From: Stenotrophomonas oahuensis
Lineage (GTDB): Bacteria > Pseudomonadota > Gammaproteobacteria > Xanthomonadales > Xanthomonadaceae
Direction of reading: 5' to 3'
DNA: 64,000 nt
Assembly: GCF_031834595.1 (NCBI RefSeq)
Contig: NZ_CP115541.1
Span: 930,001-994,000, forward strand
Positions 54,239 to 62,245 of the stretch are shown in pieces. The notes beneath the pieces are model-generated. The model was not told the origin of the DNA. It saw only the letters and a list, made by a program, of their open reading frames with translations, and searched no databases. Position numbers and translations under genes: made by a program. Numbering within the stretch: the first letter of the stretch is position 1; each line of letters begins with the position of its first letter.

Positions 54239-54727
54239 CTAGAAGTCGCAGCCGCCTACAGGCACCCATCGAATGGCATCACCAAACCTGCAGGGCTCCA
54301 TCGGCAACGCCACCGGAGTATCGGGCCCAACCGTTACCACACCGGTTGAACCTCCTCCGCCTCCTCCCCCACCTCCACCCACGCCCCCACCCGGTCCACC
54401 GCCGCCACCAATCGGTGACGCATTGCTCATTGTCCCGCCACCCCAGAAGTCGTCTGTTTCAGTGATCGTGTAGGTCGTGCAGAAGCCACGGCTGCAAACG
54501 CTAATGCTGTCGCCAGTGAACAACCGATCCCGGTTCTGCGCCATCTTCCGCCGGTACTCATTCAGGAATGCCAATGTAGAAGGGTCGGGCATGCGTGGCG
54601 CGACCAAACATGCACCGCAGTAGTAAGGACCAAAGTGGCGCGGCGGTATGACGTTGGTTGCGGCCGCAATCCCTATGCCAAGCGCGGCAATGCCGACGAA
54701 AATTATGATTCCATTCCTTTTGACCAT
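54239..54727 (-). CDS. Glycine-rich membrane-anchored protein of unknown function
   Basis: 162 residues: one N-terminal membrane helix (IIIFVGIAALGIGIAAATNV), a middle domain with cysteines (YYCGACLVAP, SVCSRGFCTTY), then a run of about 25 mostly glycine residues (about 114-138) and a short C-terminal domain (PMEPCRFGDAIRWVPVGGCDF). Cysteines may pair in the periplasm. No family recognised. Start at 54727 with GAAGAG upstream. It follows the next gene by 11 bp and is probably in its operon. Confidence 0.75.
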   Translation of the reverse strand: MVKRNGIIIFVGIAALGIGIAAATNVIPPRHFGPYYCGACLVAPRMPDPSTLAFLNEYRRKMAQNRDRLFTGDSISVCSRGFCTTYTITETDDFWGGGTMSNASPIGGGGGPGGGVGGGGGGGGGGSTGVVTVGPDTPVALPMEPCRFGDAIRWVPVGGCDF

Positions 54728-54738
54728 TTTTTCTCTCT

Positions 54739-55656
54739 TCAAGGTTCGCAACAGGACGAGTAGATCTGGCGCGACAGGGCGACCGCCGATTCCCGTTGCT
54801 TGATTGATAGCCCTTCTTCAAGGTCCCGCATCGTGATTGGCGCGGACAAACCGGTTTGAATCCTGTTTGCAGCTAACGCATACGCGTAGGCCATTTCCCG
54901 GTTCTTCTGGACGATCAAGCCTCTGTCATAGGCATCGGACAGCCGCAGAACGGCGTCGAGATTGCCGGTTGCAGCAACGTCATGAAGGTAGGTCGCGGCG
55001 TTCTCCTTCCACGCGATGATCGACTCGGGGTTGTTCAACCTCTCGAAAGGGTCGCCAAGCACCATTGCTGTATCGATCGTGTAATAGAGCTTTGCTTCGA
55101 TGGAGCCTTGTTGTGCGGCGAGCGCCAGCCATTTCCCCTCCATGAACCCGGCGTCGCCATAGAGCTCGCTGCACTCTCGAAGTTTTCGCTCCATGGTCTG
55201 CAGCTCCACCATGCCAACTGGTGGTGTCCCAACTCCAGCTGGCCCGTGGGTTGATTTGCCGAGTTGATTCCTGCAATCCATGACGGCCAGGTAGATGTCG
55301 AAGGTCGCCAGTGCGTCTCCACTCTCCGACATGGCAAGACGTTCCTTCACGTATGCCAACGCGTCTCCAGGAGGGCGGATATCCCCCACCCTGGCAATCT
55401 GATATGACCGGGCTCCCAGGCTCTGGAATACCTCAGGATGGATCCGTTCCCGAACCTCCTCCATCGAAAGCCGGCGGCCTGGCAGCTGACGGCCTGGGCT
55501 AGGAGGTATTGCCGCGAGGCGTGACCGAGCATCGTCCCTGCAACCCTCGTCATGGCAGGCCGCCTCATCGGTTGTCCTCATCAGCGCAGGTAGCGCTGCT
55601 GTAACGATGAATGCGACAGCCAGCGCTGTTGCTACGATGGTCTTGCGGTGCTGCAT
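54739..55656 (-). CDS. Exported helical-repeat protein of unknown function
   Basis: 305 residues. N-terminal hydrophobic segment (IVATALAVAFIVTAALPAL), then a mainly helical protein whose last 120 residues look like two or three Sel1/TPR-type repeats (AAQQGSIEAKLYY, ATYLHDVAATGNLDAVLRLSDAYDRGL, AYAYALAANRI). Ends CCEP. Function unknown. Start at 55656 with GAGAGGAAG upstream. First of a two-gene unit with the glycine-rich protein. Confidence 0.78.
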   Translation of the reverse strand: MQHRKTIVATALAVAFIVTAALPALMRTTDEAACHDEGCRDDARSRLAAIPPSPGRQLPGRRLSMEEVRERIHPEVFQSLGARSYQIARVGDIRPPGDALAYVKERLAMSESGDALATFDIYLAVMDCRNQLGKSTHGPAGVGTPPVGMVELQTMERKLRECSELYGDAGFMEGKWLALAAQQGSIEAKLYYTIDTAMVLGDPFERLNNPESIIAWKENAATYLHDVAATGNLDAVLRLSDAYDRGLIVQKNREMAYAYALAANRIQTGLSAPITMRDLEEGLSIKQRESAVALSRQIYSSCCEP

Positions 55657-55841
55657 CCGTGCACTTCCTCTCCGGGATTCGAAACAGCGCTCGTTCGCCG
55701 AGAGCCGATCCTCATCCTGCCGGGAAGACCGTCGCACCACTTCAAGAAATCAATCAGATCCGCCAGGATTCAATGCCACGCACCCGTCGCGGGTGCTGAC
55801 GCATCGACGTGCCTTGAGAAGAAACGCAGACTGACGGAGTC

Positions 55842-55867
55842 GTAGAGCGGGGCTTGCCCCGCTCTAC
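55842..55867. repeat. SMAG-like palindrome, perfect
   Basis: GTAG + AGCGGGG-CT-TGCCCCGCT + CTAC: symmetric, with GTAG at both ends. Lies 14 bp from the CBS gene stop and may serve as terminator. Confidence 0.85.
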
Positions 55868-55881
55868 GACCGAAGACAGCG

Positions 55882-56313
55882 TCAGTGAGCCGCCATGTAA
55901 ATATCCTGGAGAACCGCCTTCTCCAGCTCCAACTCCCCAAGCAGGTTCTTGACAATATCGCCCAGGCTGAGGATGCCAACAAGACGATCACCCTCGGTCA
56001 CCATCAAGTGCCGATGCCGCGAGTACGTCATCAACGCCATCGCCTGCTTCAGCGTGGCCTCGGGCGAGATGCCTTCCAACCCGGCAGAGGGTAACGAGGA
56101 GATGACCCGCCGACCGGCCTGCGGGCCATCGTCGGCAAGGCTGCGCACGATGTCTTTCTCGGAAATGATCCGGACCGGCACATCGTCGCGGGTGACCACC
56201 AGCGCGGCGATCTTGTTCGCACTCATCTTGTGCGCTGCGGCACCGATGGTGTCTTCCACGTCGATGGTGATGACGGCTTGTTTCTTCAGCTGCAGAAGTT
56301 CACGAACGTTCAT
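55882..56313 (-). CDS. Two-CBS-domain protein
   Basis: 143 residues made only of a CBS pair: first repeat with VEDTIGAAAHKMSANKIAALVV, second with ATLKQAMALMTYSRHRHLMV and LVGILSLGDIVKNL. Such stand-alone proteins bind adenine nucleotides (AMP, ATP, SAM) and modulate partners; none is evident here. Isolated in transcription; starts at 56313. Confidence 0.9.
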   Translation of the reverse strand: MNVRELLQLKKQAVITIDVEDTIGAAAHKMSANKIAALVVTRDDVPVRIISEKDIVRSLADDGPQAGRRVISSLPSAGLEGISPEATLKQAMALMTYSRHRHLMVTEGDRLVGILSLGDIVKNLLGELELEKAVLQDIYMAAH

Positions 56314-56478
56314 TCTGGTTCCTGTTGCAGGGTACTGAGTGAGTCAAGTGACAGTTCGTCGCAGAACCGGTTGACGACTCTGAGCATCGCACCGGGCGTA
56401 GAACCGGCGCTGAATGTTCCGGGCAGCGGAGGCTAAAGTTTTTCGAGCAGCCAGCTTTGGCACAGGAGATGCCTATTC

Positions 56479-56525
56479 ATCATTTCCCGGAATGCTTGAC
56501 CTGCCTCGATCAGACGGGAAATGAT
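56479..56525. promoter_or_regulatory. inverted repeat upstream of an unknown gene
   Basis: ATCATTTCCCG (56479-56489) and its perfect complement CGGGAAATGAT (56515-56525), 25 nt apart, 17 bp before the ATG at 56543. May be an operator or a leader hairpin. Confidence 0.5.
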
Positions 56526-56542
56526 CCAGTACCGTCCCGTCA

Positions 56543-57223
56543 ATGGAACTGACCGTGTACCTTCGTGATGTCATGGTGTTACCTACCGAACACAGCAGAG
56601 AAGGCAACCTCCGCCTTCGCGCCGCCAGTGACCACGTACTGAATACCCTTCGCCATTACCTGCCGAAGAAGTACGACTTCAACGGCATGTGGCGACTGGT
56701 CATTTACCTAGGCCCGAACACGGACGGCAAGCGGTTTTGGTCGCCAGAGGCCACCGGTGGTGTCGGCGAGTTTCTCGCTGACAGCTTCGATCTGGATGGC
56801 TGGTTCGATGCCCCGCAGGACAAGCAGGACGTGCGCATACTGCAGTGCGTGGAAGACGCATTGGTCGAACGCGCCGTTGAGTTTGGTACCGATGCAGAGC
56901 CACTACGCACGGCAGTACAGAGCGTCCGCGACGCAGGCTATCGCCTGGACACCGAACTGCCCTGCTCCCGCACCCACCCCAGCCGGAAGTTCCGGGTACG
57001 ACTGATCCGTCGCTTTGCACCGGGCGGTACGTTTGTCATTGTCCGGGTGACCACGCCGAAGGGCGAAGTCCTGCACGAAGAGGAACTACTTGCCGGAGCA
57101 TGGGTGGTCACGGTGGGGGACGACTATCGCGGCGGCCGTTGGAACGGCGATGCACTGGAAATACTGGACGTATCAGGAAGAATGACCACTACAGTCTCGT
57201 GCACCCCTTATCTATCCGTCTGA
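56543..57223 (+). CDS. Protein of unknown function
   Basis: 226 residues starting MELTVYLRDVMVLP. Soluble, with DFNGMWRLVIYLGPNTDG, VGEFLADSFDLDGWF, and a C-terminal beta-rich part (FVIVRVTTPKGEVLHEEELL, WNGDALEILD). No motif or family recognised. Overlaps the converging antidote-like remnant by 12 bp at the 3' end. An 11-bp inverted repeat lies just upstream. Confidence 0.7.
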   Translation: MELTVYLRDVMVLPTEHSREGNLRLRAASDHVLNTLRHYLPKKYDFNGMWRLVIYLGPNTDGKRFWSPEATGGVGEFLADSFDLDGWFDAPQDKQDVRILQCVEDALVERAVEFGTDAEPLRTAVQSVRDAGYRLDTELPCSRTHPSRKFRVRLIRRFAPGGTFVIVRVTTPKGEVLHEEELLAGAWVVTVGDDYRGGRWNGDALEILDVSGRMTTTVSCTPYLSV

Positions 57224-57424
57224 TTCCGACTGTTTCGTCACCTCACGTAGGCGCCGCTGCGCACGAGCCATGTCGTCTAGAGCGGCGGTTATGAACGTAG
57301 CGTCGCCACGGCTTTCCGCAATGCATGCGTCAAGGTATGCGAGCATTTCCTCCCGCGTATGCAGATGCTCGGCCACGTCGAACCTGGTCAGCAAGGGGCT
57401 TCCTTCGGTTTCCACTGATGCCAT
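57212..57424 (-). pseudogene. Truncated addiction-module antidote-like protein
   Basis: 70 residues. FDVAEHLHTREEMLAYLDACIAESRGDATFITAALDDMARAQ resembles the N-terminal half of the HigA2-type putative addiction module antidote family, whose members continue with a helix-turn-helix. Here the chain ends after a short unrelated tail (RRLREVTKQSESDG), so the DNA-binding half is missing. No toxin gene is found next to it. Could still be expressed as a short protein. Confidence 0.5.
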
Positions 57425-57673
57425 GCCCTGTCTTCTCGGAGGATGGCGAGCATCTTGTCACCTTGCGATCCAGTAGAGCCAATCAAGACATCCAATGTCG
57501 TGAATGACTTGAGTTTGCAGTCTTTGAACCGTTATGAATTAGTCTTGGCAATGAGCACCGCTACTTGTGGCCTTGGCCACCAGTGCAGGCTCTGGAGCCT
57601 GAACTCTCCTTGGACGCCGTTTTAATCAACTTCCCGCCCCATTGGCAGGAAGCAATCCAAGAGGAGATTGTGA

Positions 57674-57991
57674 ATGTGCAAGAAGACCGACAGCTCGCTC
57701 AGTGCTGACGCAGCAGACGAGGCAGAATCCAAGGCCACCAAGAAGCCCAGCGCCGGCTGGTACCGCCCCCGATATGTGCGCGTCGGCGTACTGAATGGCC
57801 CAGACGGTCGCCCCGTCATCGTGGATGGCGTCGAGGTTCCCTACTTCAAGATGCGTGGGATGTGGATACATCGGATGGGTGGCACGGCGCGTAGTCGGCT
57901 TCGTATCGATGAAGAGCCAGGGCGGATCATTCTGTCGGTGGACACGCCAGTGGTTAAGGTGAAGAAGGCACGGGGGAAGGTCCCGGCGTAG
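57674..57991 (+). CDS. SymE-like small protein
   Basis: 105 residues with a strong AGAGGAG site. N-terminal linker, then WYRPRYVRVGVLN, VPYFKMRGMWIHRMG and GRIILSVDTP. The last two blocks resemble the SymE toxin domain (x-L-x-G-x-W-L ... G-x-L-x-I), an SOS-induced AbrB-fold protein paired with an antisense RNA in E. coli. Similarity is weak and LexA or antisense signals were not found, so toxin function is only a suggestion. Confidence 0.6.
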   Translation: MCKKTDSSLSADAADEAESKATKKPSAGWYRPRYVRVGVLNGPDGRPVIVDGVEVPYFKMRGMWIHRMGGTARSRLRIDEEPGRIILSVDTPVVKVKKARGKVPA

Positions 57992-58020
57992 CCGGCGATG
58001 CGCGGGCCGGAACGGAGAGC

Positions 58021-58043
58021 GGACACGCATGGCGTGTCCCTAC
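58021..58043. repeat. SMAG-like single unit
   Basis: GGACACGCATGGCGTGTCC + CTAC, same as the right half of the dimers at 924 and 18447. Confidence 0.8.
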
Positions 58044-58056
58044 GGGTTGGAATGCG

Positions 58057-58083
58057 AAAAGGCCGGTTTTGGCCGGCCTTTTC
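58057..58083. terminator. rho-independent terminator
   Basis: AAAAGGCCGG-TTTTGG-CCGGCCTTTT: 10-bp stem ending in U-tract on both strands. It is placed to end the SymE-like gene (plus) and glmS (minus). Confidence 0.8.
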
Positions 58084-58092
58084 GGGGAAGAG

Positions 58093-58115
58093 CAGCGGGG
58101 CAAGCCCCGCTCTAC
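58093..58115. repeat. SMAG-like single unit
   Basis: CAGCGGGGCAAGCCCCG + CTCTAC, same core as the right halves at 16033 and 45386; lies between the terminator and the glmS stop. Confidence 0.8.
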
Positions 58116-58170
58116 GGGATTCCCATCAGTGTCGGCGTTCCCGACGGCGGTGGGATCGTCGAAGAGAGCC

Positions 58171-60012
58171 TTATTCGACGGTGACGCTCTTTGCCAGGTT
58201 ACGCGGCTTGTCCACGTCGGTGCCGCGTGCCAGCGCGGTGTGGTACGCCAGCAGCTGTACCGGGATGGTATGCACCACCGGGCTGAGCACGCCGGCGTGG
58301 CGCGGGGTGCGGATGACGTGCACGCCTTCGCTTTCGGCGAAGTTGCTGTCCTGGTCGGCGAACACAAACAGCTCGCCGCCACGGGCACGCACTTCCTGCA
58401 TGTTCGACTTCACCTTTTCCAGCAGGCTGTCGTTGGGGGCGATCACCACCACCGGCATGTCTTCGTCCACCAGCGCCAGCGGGCCATGCTTGAGCTCACC
58501 GGCCGGGTAGGCTTCCGCGTGGATGTAGGTAATTTCCTTCAGCTTGAGCGCGCCTTCCAGTGCGATCGGGTAATGCAGGCCACGGCCGAGGAACAGGGCG
58601 CTGCTCTTGCGTGCGAAGCGCTCAGCCCACGCGGCAATCTGCGGCTCCATGTTCAGCGCGTGCTGCACGCTGCCCGGCAGGAAGCGCAGCTGCTCGAGGT
58701 AGTCGGCTTCCTGCGCGGCATCTACGCGGCCGTGCAGCTTGCCCAGCACCACGGTCAGCTGGAACAGCGCGGCGAGCTGGGTGGTGAAGGCTTTGGTCGA
58801 GGCCACGCCGATCTCAGCACCGGCGCGGGTGTAGCAGACCAGCTCGCTGGCGCGCGGAATGGCGCTCTCCGGCACGTTGCAGATCGACAGCGTGTGCTTG
58901 TGGCCCAGGCTCTTGGCGTACTTCAACGCCTCCATCGTGTCCAGGGTTTCGCCAGACTGCGAGATGGTGACGATCAGGTGCTTGGGGTTGGCATAGGCGG
59001 CGCGGTAGCGGTACTCGCTGGCGATCTCCACGCTGCACGGCAGGCCTGCAATGGCCTCGATCCAGTAGCGCGCGGTCAGGCCGGAGTAATAGCTGGTGCC
59101 GCAGGCGAGAATCTGCACGCCTTCGATGCCGGCCAGCACGCTTTCAGCGTTCTTGCCGAACAGCTCGGCCGGGAAGCCACCGGCGTCGATCGCCGCTTCG
59201 ATGGTGTCACCCAGCGCGCGCGGCTGCTCGTGGATTTCCTTCTGCATGAAGTGGCGGTACGGGCCGAGTTCCAGCGAGGCCAGCGACACATCCGACAGGT
59301 GCACGTTGCGGGTGACCGGCTGGTCGTGCTCGTCGTACACCTGCACGCCGTCACGGCTGACTTCGGCGGTGTCGCCCTCTTCCAGGAAGATCACCTTGCG
59401 GGTGGCCGAGACGATGGCCGACACGTCCGAGGCGACGAAGTTCTCGCCCTCGCCCAGGCCGACCAGCAGCGGGCAACCCATGCGGGCGCACACGAAATGG
59501 TTGGGTTCGGCGCGGCTCATCACCGCCAGCGCGTAGGCACCGGTGAGCTCCTTCACCGTGCGCTGCAGCGCCGTGAGCAGTGAATCGCCGCCCTTGAGGT
59601 GGTAGTGCATCAGGTGGGCGATCACCTCGGTGTCGGTCTGCGACTCGAACACGTAGCCGAGCGCGCGCAGCTTCTCGCGCTGTTCTTCATGGTTTTCGAT
59701 GATGCCGTTGTGCACCAGCGCCACGCCGTGGCTGATGTGCGGGTGGGCATTGGCTTCGGTCACGCCGCCGTGGGTCGCCCAGCGGGTGTGGCCGATGCCC
59801 AGCTGGGCGTCGAAGCCTTCGCTGGCGGCGGCCTTTTCCATTTCGGCCACGCGGCCGGTGCGGCGCACACGGCGCACGTCGGGCTGGGCCTGGGTCTTGT
59901 CGATGACGGCAATGCCGGAGGAGTCGTAGCCGCGGTATTCCAGGCGCTTGAGGCCTTCGATCAGAACTGGAACCACATCGCGATCGGCGATCGCACCCAC
60001 AATGCCGCACAT
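58171..60012 (-). CDS. glmS: Glutamine-fructose-6-phosphate aminotransferase (isomerizing)
   Basis: 613 residues, slightly longer than E. coli GlmS (609). The N-terminal glutaminase domain begins MCGIVGA, with Cys2 as nucleophile after Met removal, and holds GHTRWATHG and HNGIIEN. The two SIS domains bind fructose-6-phosphate ([45 protein letters not shown]). The C-terminal [13 protein letters not shown] is invariant in the family. It makes glucosamine-6-phosphate, the first step to UDP-GlcNAc for wall and LPS. Transcribed alone. Confidence 0.97.
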   Translation of the reverse strand: MCGIVGAIADRDVVPVLIEGLKRLEYRGYDSSGIAVIDKTQAQPDVRRVRRTGRVAEMEKAAASEGFDAQLGIGHTRWATHGGVTEANAHPHISHGVALVHNGIIENHEEQREKLRALGYVFESQTDTEVIAHLMHYHLKGGDSLLTALQRTVKELTGAYALAVMSRAEPNHFVCARMGCPLLVGLGEGENFVASDVSAIVSATRKVIFLEEGDTAEVSRDGVQVYDEHDQPVTRNVHLSDVSLASLELGPYRHFMQKEIHEQPRALGDTIEAAIDAGGFPAELFGKNAESVLAGIEGVQILACGTSYYSGLTARYWIEAIAGLPCSVEIASEYRYRAAYANPKHLIVTISQSGETLDTMEALKYAKSLGHKHTLSICNVPESAIPRASELVCYTRAGAEIGVASTKAFTTQLAALFQLTVVLGKLHGRVDAAQEADYLEQLRFLPGSVQHALNMEPQIAAWAERFARKSSALFLGRGLHYPIALEGALKLKEITYIHAEAYPAGELKHGPLALVDEDMPVVVIAPNDSLLEKVKSNMQEVRARGGELFVFADQDSNFAESEGVHVIRTPRHAGVLSPVVHTIPVQLLAYHTALARGTDVDKPRNLAKSVTVE

Positions 60013-60073
60013 AGCGTCGTATCCCTGCTGTAGAGGCCCGCATTCTAACGTGGCCGCCCGGAAGGCTAGGTGC

Positions 60074-60125
60074 GTGTCCGCTTAACAAAAGTGTCCGGCA
60101 CACTGTCCGCGGACACCCGGACAAC
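60074..60125. promoter_or_regulatory. TGTCCG cluster in the glmS/efflux divergent region
   Basis: GTGTCCG occurs at 60075 and 60092, and a perfect TGTCCGCGGACA palindrome at 60105-60116, followed by CGGAC. The clustering and symmetry suggest binding sites for a repressor or response regulator of the divergent ABC operon. Confidence 0.5.
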
Positions 60126-60217
60126 CTTGAGGGTTACGCAAGCCATTGTTTTCCAAGGGCTGAAAGTTGGCACGAAGTCTGCTTTGTATTCACGCAGACC
60201 CAACGCGAACGAGCCCG

Positions 60218-61486
60218 ATGATCCGCGACACTTCCGCCCAGGACCAATCCTTCGCCCCGACGGCCACCGCCGCCCCCTGGAAACGCTGGCTATGGCCGGG
60301 CCTGGCGGCACTGGTGGTGCTGCTGGCCATCGGCTTCGCGGTGCGGGCCTGGCTGGGTGCCAGCCGATCGGTGGACAGCAGTCGCGTCCGCATTGCCGAG
60401 GTGACCAAGGGCGACCTGGTCCGCGACATCGCCGCCGACGGCCGGGTGATCGCCGCCAACAGCCCGGTGCTGTATGCGATCTCGGCCGGCACGGTGGACC
60501 TGAAGGTAGTCGCCGGCGACGTGGTGAAGAAGGGCCAGGAACTGGCGGTGATCGACAGCCCGGAGCTGCGCAGCAAGCTGGCCCAGGAACAGGCCACCCT
60601 GGCCGGTCTGGAAGCCGAAGCCAGCCGCGCCCAGCTCGACGCCACCCTGGCCCGCGCCAAGGCACGCAAGGACACCGACCAGGCCAGCATCGAACGGCAG
60701 GCCGCCGAACGCGACCTGCAGCGCTACCAGCGCGGCTATGACGGCGGCGCAGTGCCGCAGATCGACCTGGCCAAGGCCAACGACACGCTGAAGAAGGCCG
60801 ACATCTCGCTGGCCAACGCCCAGACCGACGCGCGCCTGCAGGGCCAGGGTGCCGACCTGGACGCCCGCAACAAGCGCCTGCTGGCTGACCGCCAGCGCGC
60901 GGTGGTGGACGAAGTGCAACGCCAGGTGGACGCACTGACCCTGCGCGCCCCGTTCGATGGCCAGGTCGGCCAGGTCCAGGCCACCCAGCACACCCAGGTG
61001 CCGGCCAACGCCCCGGTGCTGGGCGTGGTCGACCTGTCGCGCTTCGAGATCGAGATCAAGGTGCCGGAAAGCTTCGCCCGCGACCTGAGCATCGGCATTC
61101 CGGCCCAGCTCACCAGCGGCAACGGCCAGCCCTTCCCGGGCGAAATCAGCGCGGTGTCGCCGGAAGTGGTGGCCGGCGAGGTGAACGCCCGCATCCGCTT
61201 CAGCGACAAGCAGCCGCAGGGCCTGCGCCAGAGCCAGCGCATGCAGGCCCGGGTGGTGCTGGATACCCGCCGCAACGTACTCAAGGTGGAACGCGGCCCG
61301 TTCGTCGAACAGGGCAACGGCCAGGCATACGTCATGAATGGCAGCACTGCGGTGCGCCGCCCGGTCCAGCTCGGCGTGAGCAGCCTGGGTGAAGTGGAAA
61401 TCCTCTCTGGCCTGCAGCCCGGCGACCGCGTCGTGGTGTCTGGCAGCGACCTGTTCGGCGACGCCGAACAGGTGTCCATCAATTGA
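60218..61486 (+). CDS. Efflux periplasmic adaptor (HlyD/MacA-like)
   Basis: 422 residues. One N-terminal membrane helix (LWPGLAALVVLLAIGFAVRAW), a lipoyl half (DLVRDIAADGRVIAANSPV), a long coiled-coil hairpin (LRSKLAQEQATLAGLEAEAS ... RQRAVVDEVQRQ), second lipoyl half (LRAPFDGQVGQVQATQ) and a beta-barrel/membrane-proximal domain ending GDRVVVSGSDLFGDAEQV. First of an ABC efflux operon. ATG at 60218; the longer frame has no better start. Confidence 0.9.
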   Translation: MIRDTSAQDQSFAPTATAAPWKRWLWPGLAALVVLLAIGFAVRAWLGASRSVDSSRVRIAEVTKGDLVRDIAADGRVIAANSPVLYAISAGTVDLKVVAGDVVKKGQELAVIDSPELRSKLAQEQATLAGLEAEASRAQLDATLARAKARKDTDQASIERQAAERDLQRYQRGYDGGAVPQIDLAKANDTLKKADISLANAQTDARLQGQGADLDARNKRLLADRQRAVVDEVQRQVDALTLRAPFDGQVGQVQATQHTQVPANAPVLGVVDLSRFEIEIKVPESFARDLSIGIPAQLTSGNGQPFPGEISAVSPEVVAGEVNARIRFSDKQPQGLRQSQRMQARVVLDTRRNVLKVERGPFVEQGNGQAYVMNGSTAVRRPVQLGVSSLGEVEILSGLQPGDRVVVSGSDLFGDAEQVSIN

Positions 61487-61517
61487 TTCATTCCCACGAA
61501 CTGAAAAGGAAATAGCC

Positions 61518-62237
61518 ATGCTTGAGATGCGCGCGGTTGCCAAGGTGTTCCGTACCGAACAGGTGGAAACCCATGCCCTTCGTTCGTTGGACCTGCACGT
61601 CCGCGAAGGTGAATTCGTCGCGGTCACCGGCCCGTCGGGTTCGGGCAAGACCACCTTCCTCAATATCGCCGGCCTGCTGGAAACCTTCACCAGCGGCACC
61701 TACCTGCTCGACGGCCAGGACGTGAGCAAGCTCGGCGACGACGCCCGCAGCAAGCTGCGCAACCAGAAGATCGGCTTCATCTTCCAGGGCTTCAACCTCA
61801 TTTCGGATCTGAACCTGTTCGACAACGTCGACGTACCGCTGCGATACCGCGGCATGCCGGCGGCCGAACGTCGCCAGCGCATCGAACACGCGCTCAAGCA
61901 GGTCGGTCTGGGTTCGCGCATGAAGCACTACCCGTCCGAACTGTCCGGCGGTCAGCAGCAGCGCGCAGCGATTGCCCGCGCCCTGGCCGGTAGCCCGCGC
62001 CTGCTGCTGGCCGACGAACCGACCGGCAACCTGGACAGCCAGATGGCCCGCGGCGTGATGGAGCTGCTGGAAGAGATCAACGCGGCCGGCACCACCATCG
62101 TGATGGTCACCCATGACCCGGAACTGGCCGCACGTGCGCAGCGCAACGTGCACATCGTCGATGGCCAGGCCACTGACCTGGTGCGCGAACCGGTGCTGGC
62201 CACGCCGCGCCCCGTTGTCGCCACCGTCAACGAGTGA
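61518..62237 (+). CDS. ABC transporter ATP-binding protein (MacB/LolD type)
   Basis: 239 residues. Walker A TGPSGSGKTTFLN, Q-loop FQGFNLISD, signature LSGGQQQRAAIARAL, Walker B LLLADEPTGNLD and H-loop VTHDPEL. This is the short stand-alone ATPase type that pairs with FtsX-like permeases. AAAAGGA lies upstream of the ATG at 61518. Powers the two permeases encoded next. Confidence 0.95.
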   Translation: MLEMRAVAKVFRTEQVETHALRSLDLHVREGEFVAVTGPSGSGKTTFLNIAGLLETFTSGTYLLDGQDVSKLGDDARSKLRNQKIGFIFQGFNLISDLNLFDNVDVPLRYRGMPAAERRQRIEHALKQVGLGSRMKHYPSELSGGQQQRAAIARALAGSPRLLLADEPTGNLDSQMARGVMELLEEINAAGTTIVMVTHDPELAARAQRNVHIVDGQATDLVREPVLATPRPVVATVNE

Positions 62238-62245
62238 GGCCCGCC

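Noticed and set aside
54361..54419. CCTCCGCCTCC-type tract as a tandem repeat array
   Set aside because: It is the codon run for the polyglycine segment of the minus-strand gene; units are not regular.
57443..57625. 60-codon plus-strand frame between the antidote remnant and the SymE-like gene
   Set aside because: No ribosome site, no recognisable motif; also considered as a remnant of a toxin gene but no RelE/ParE features in any frame.
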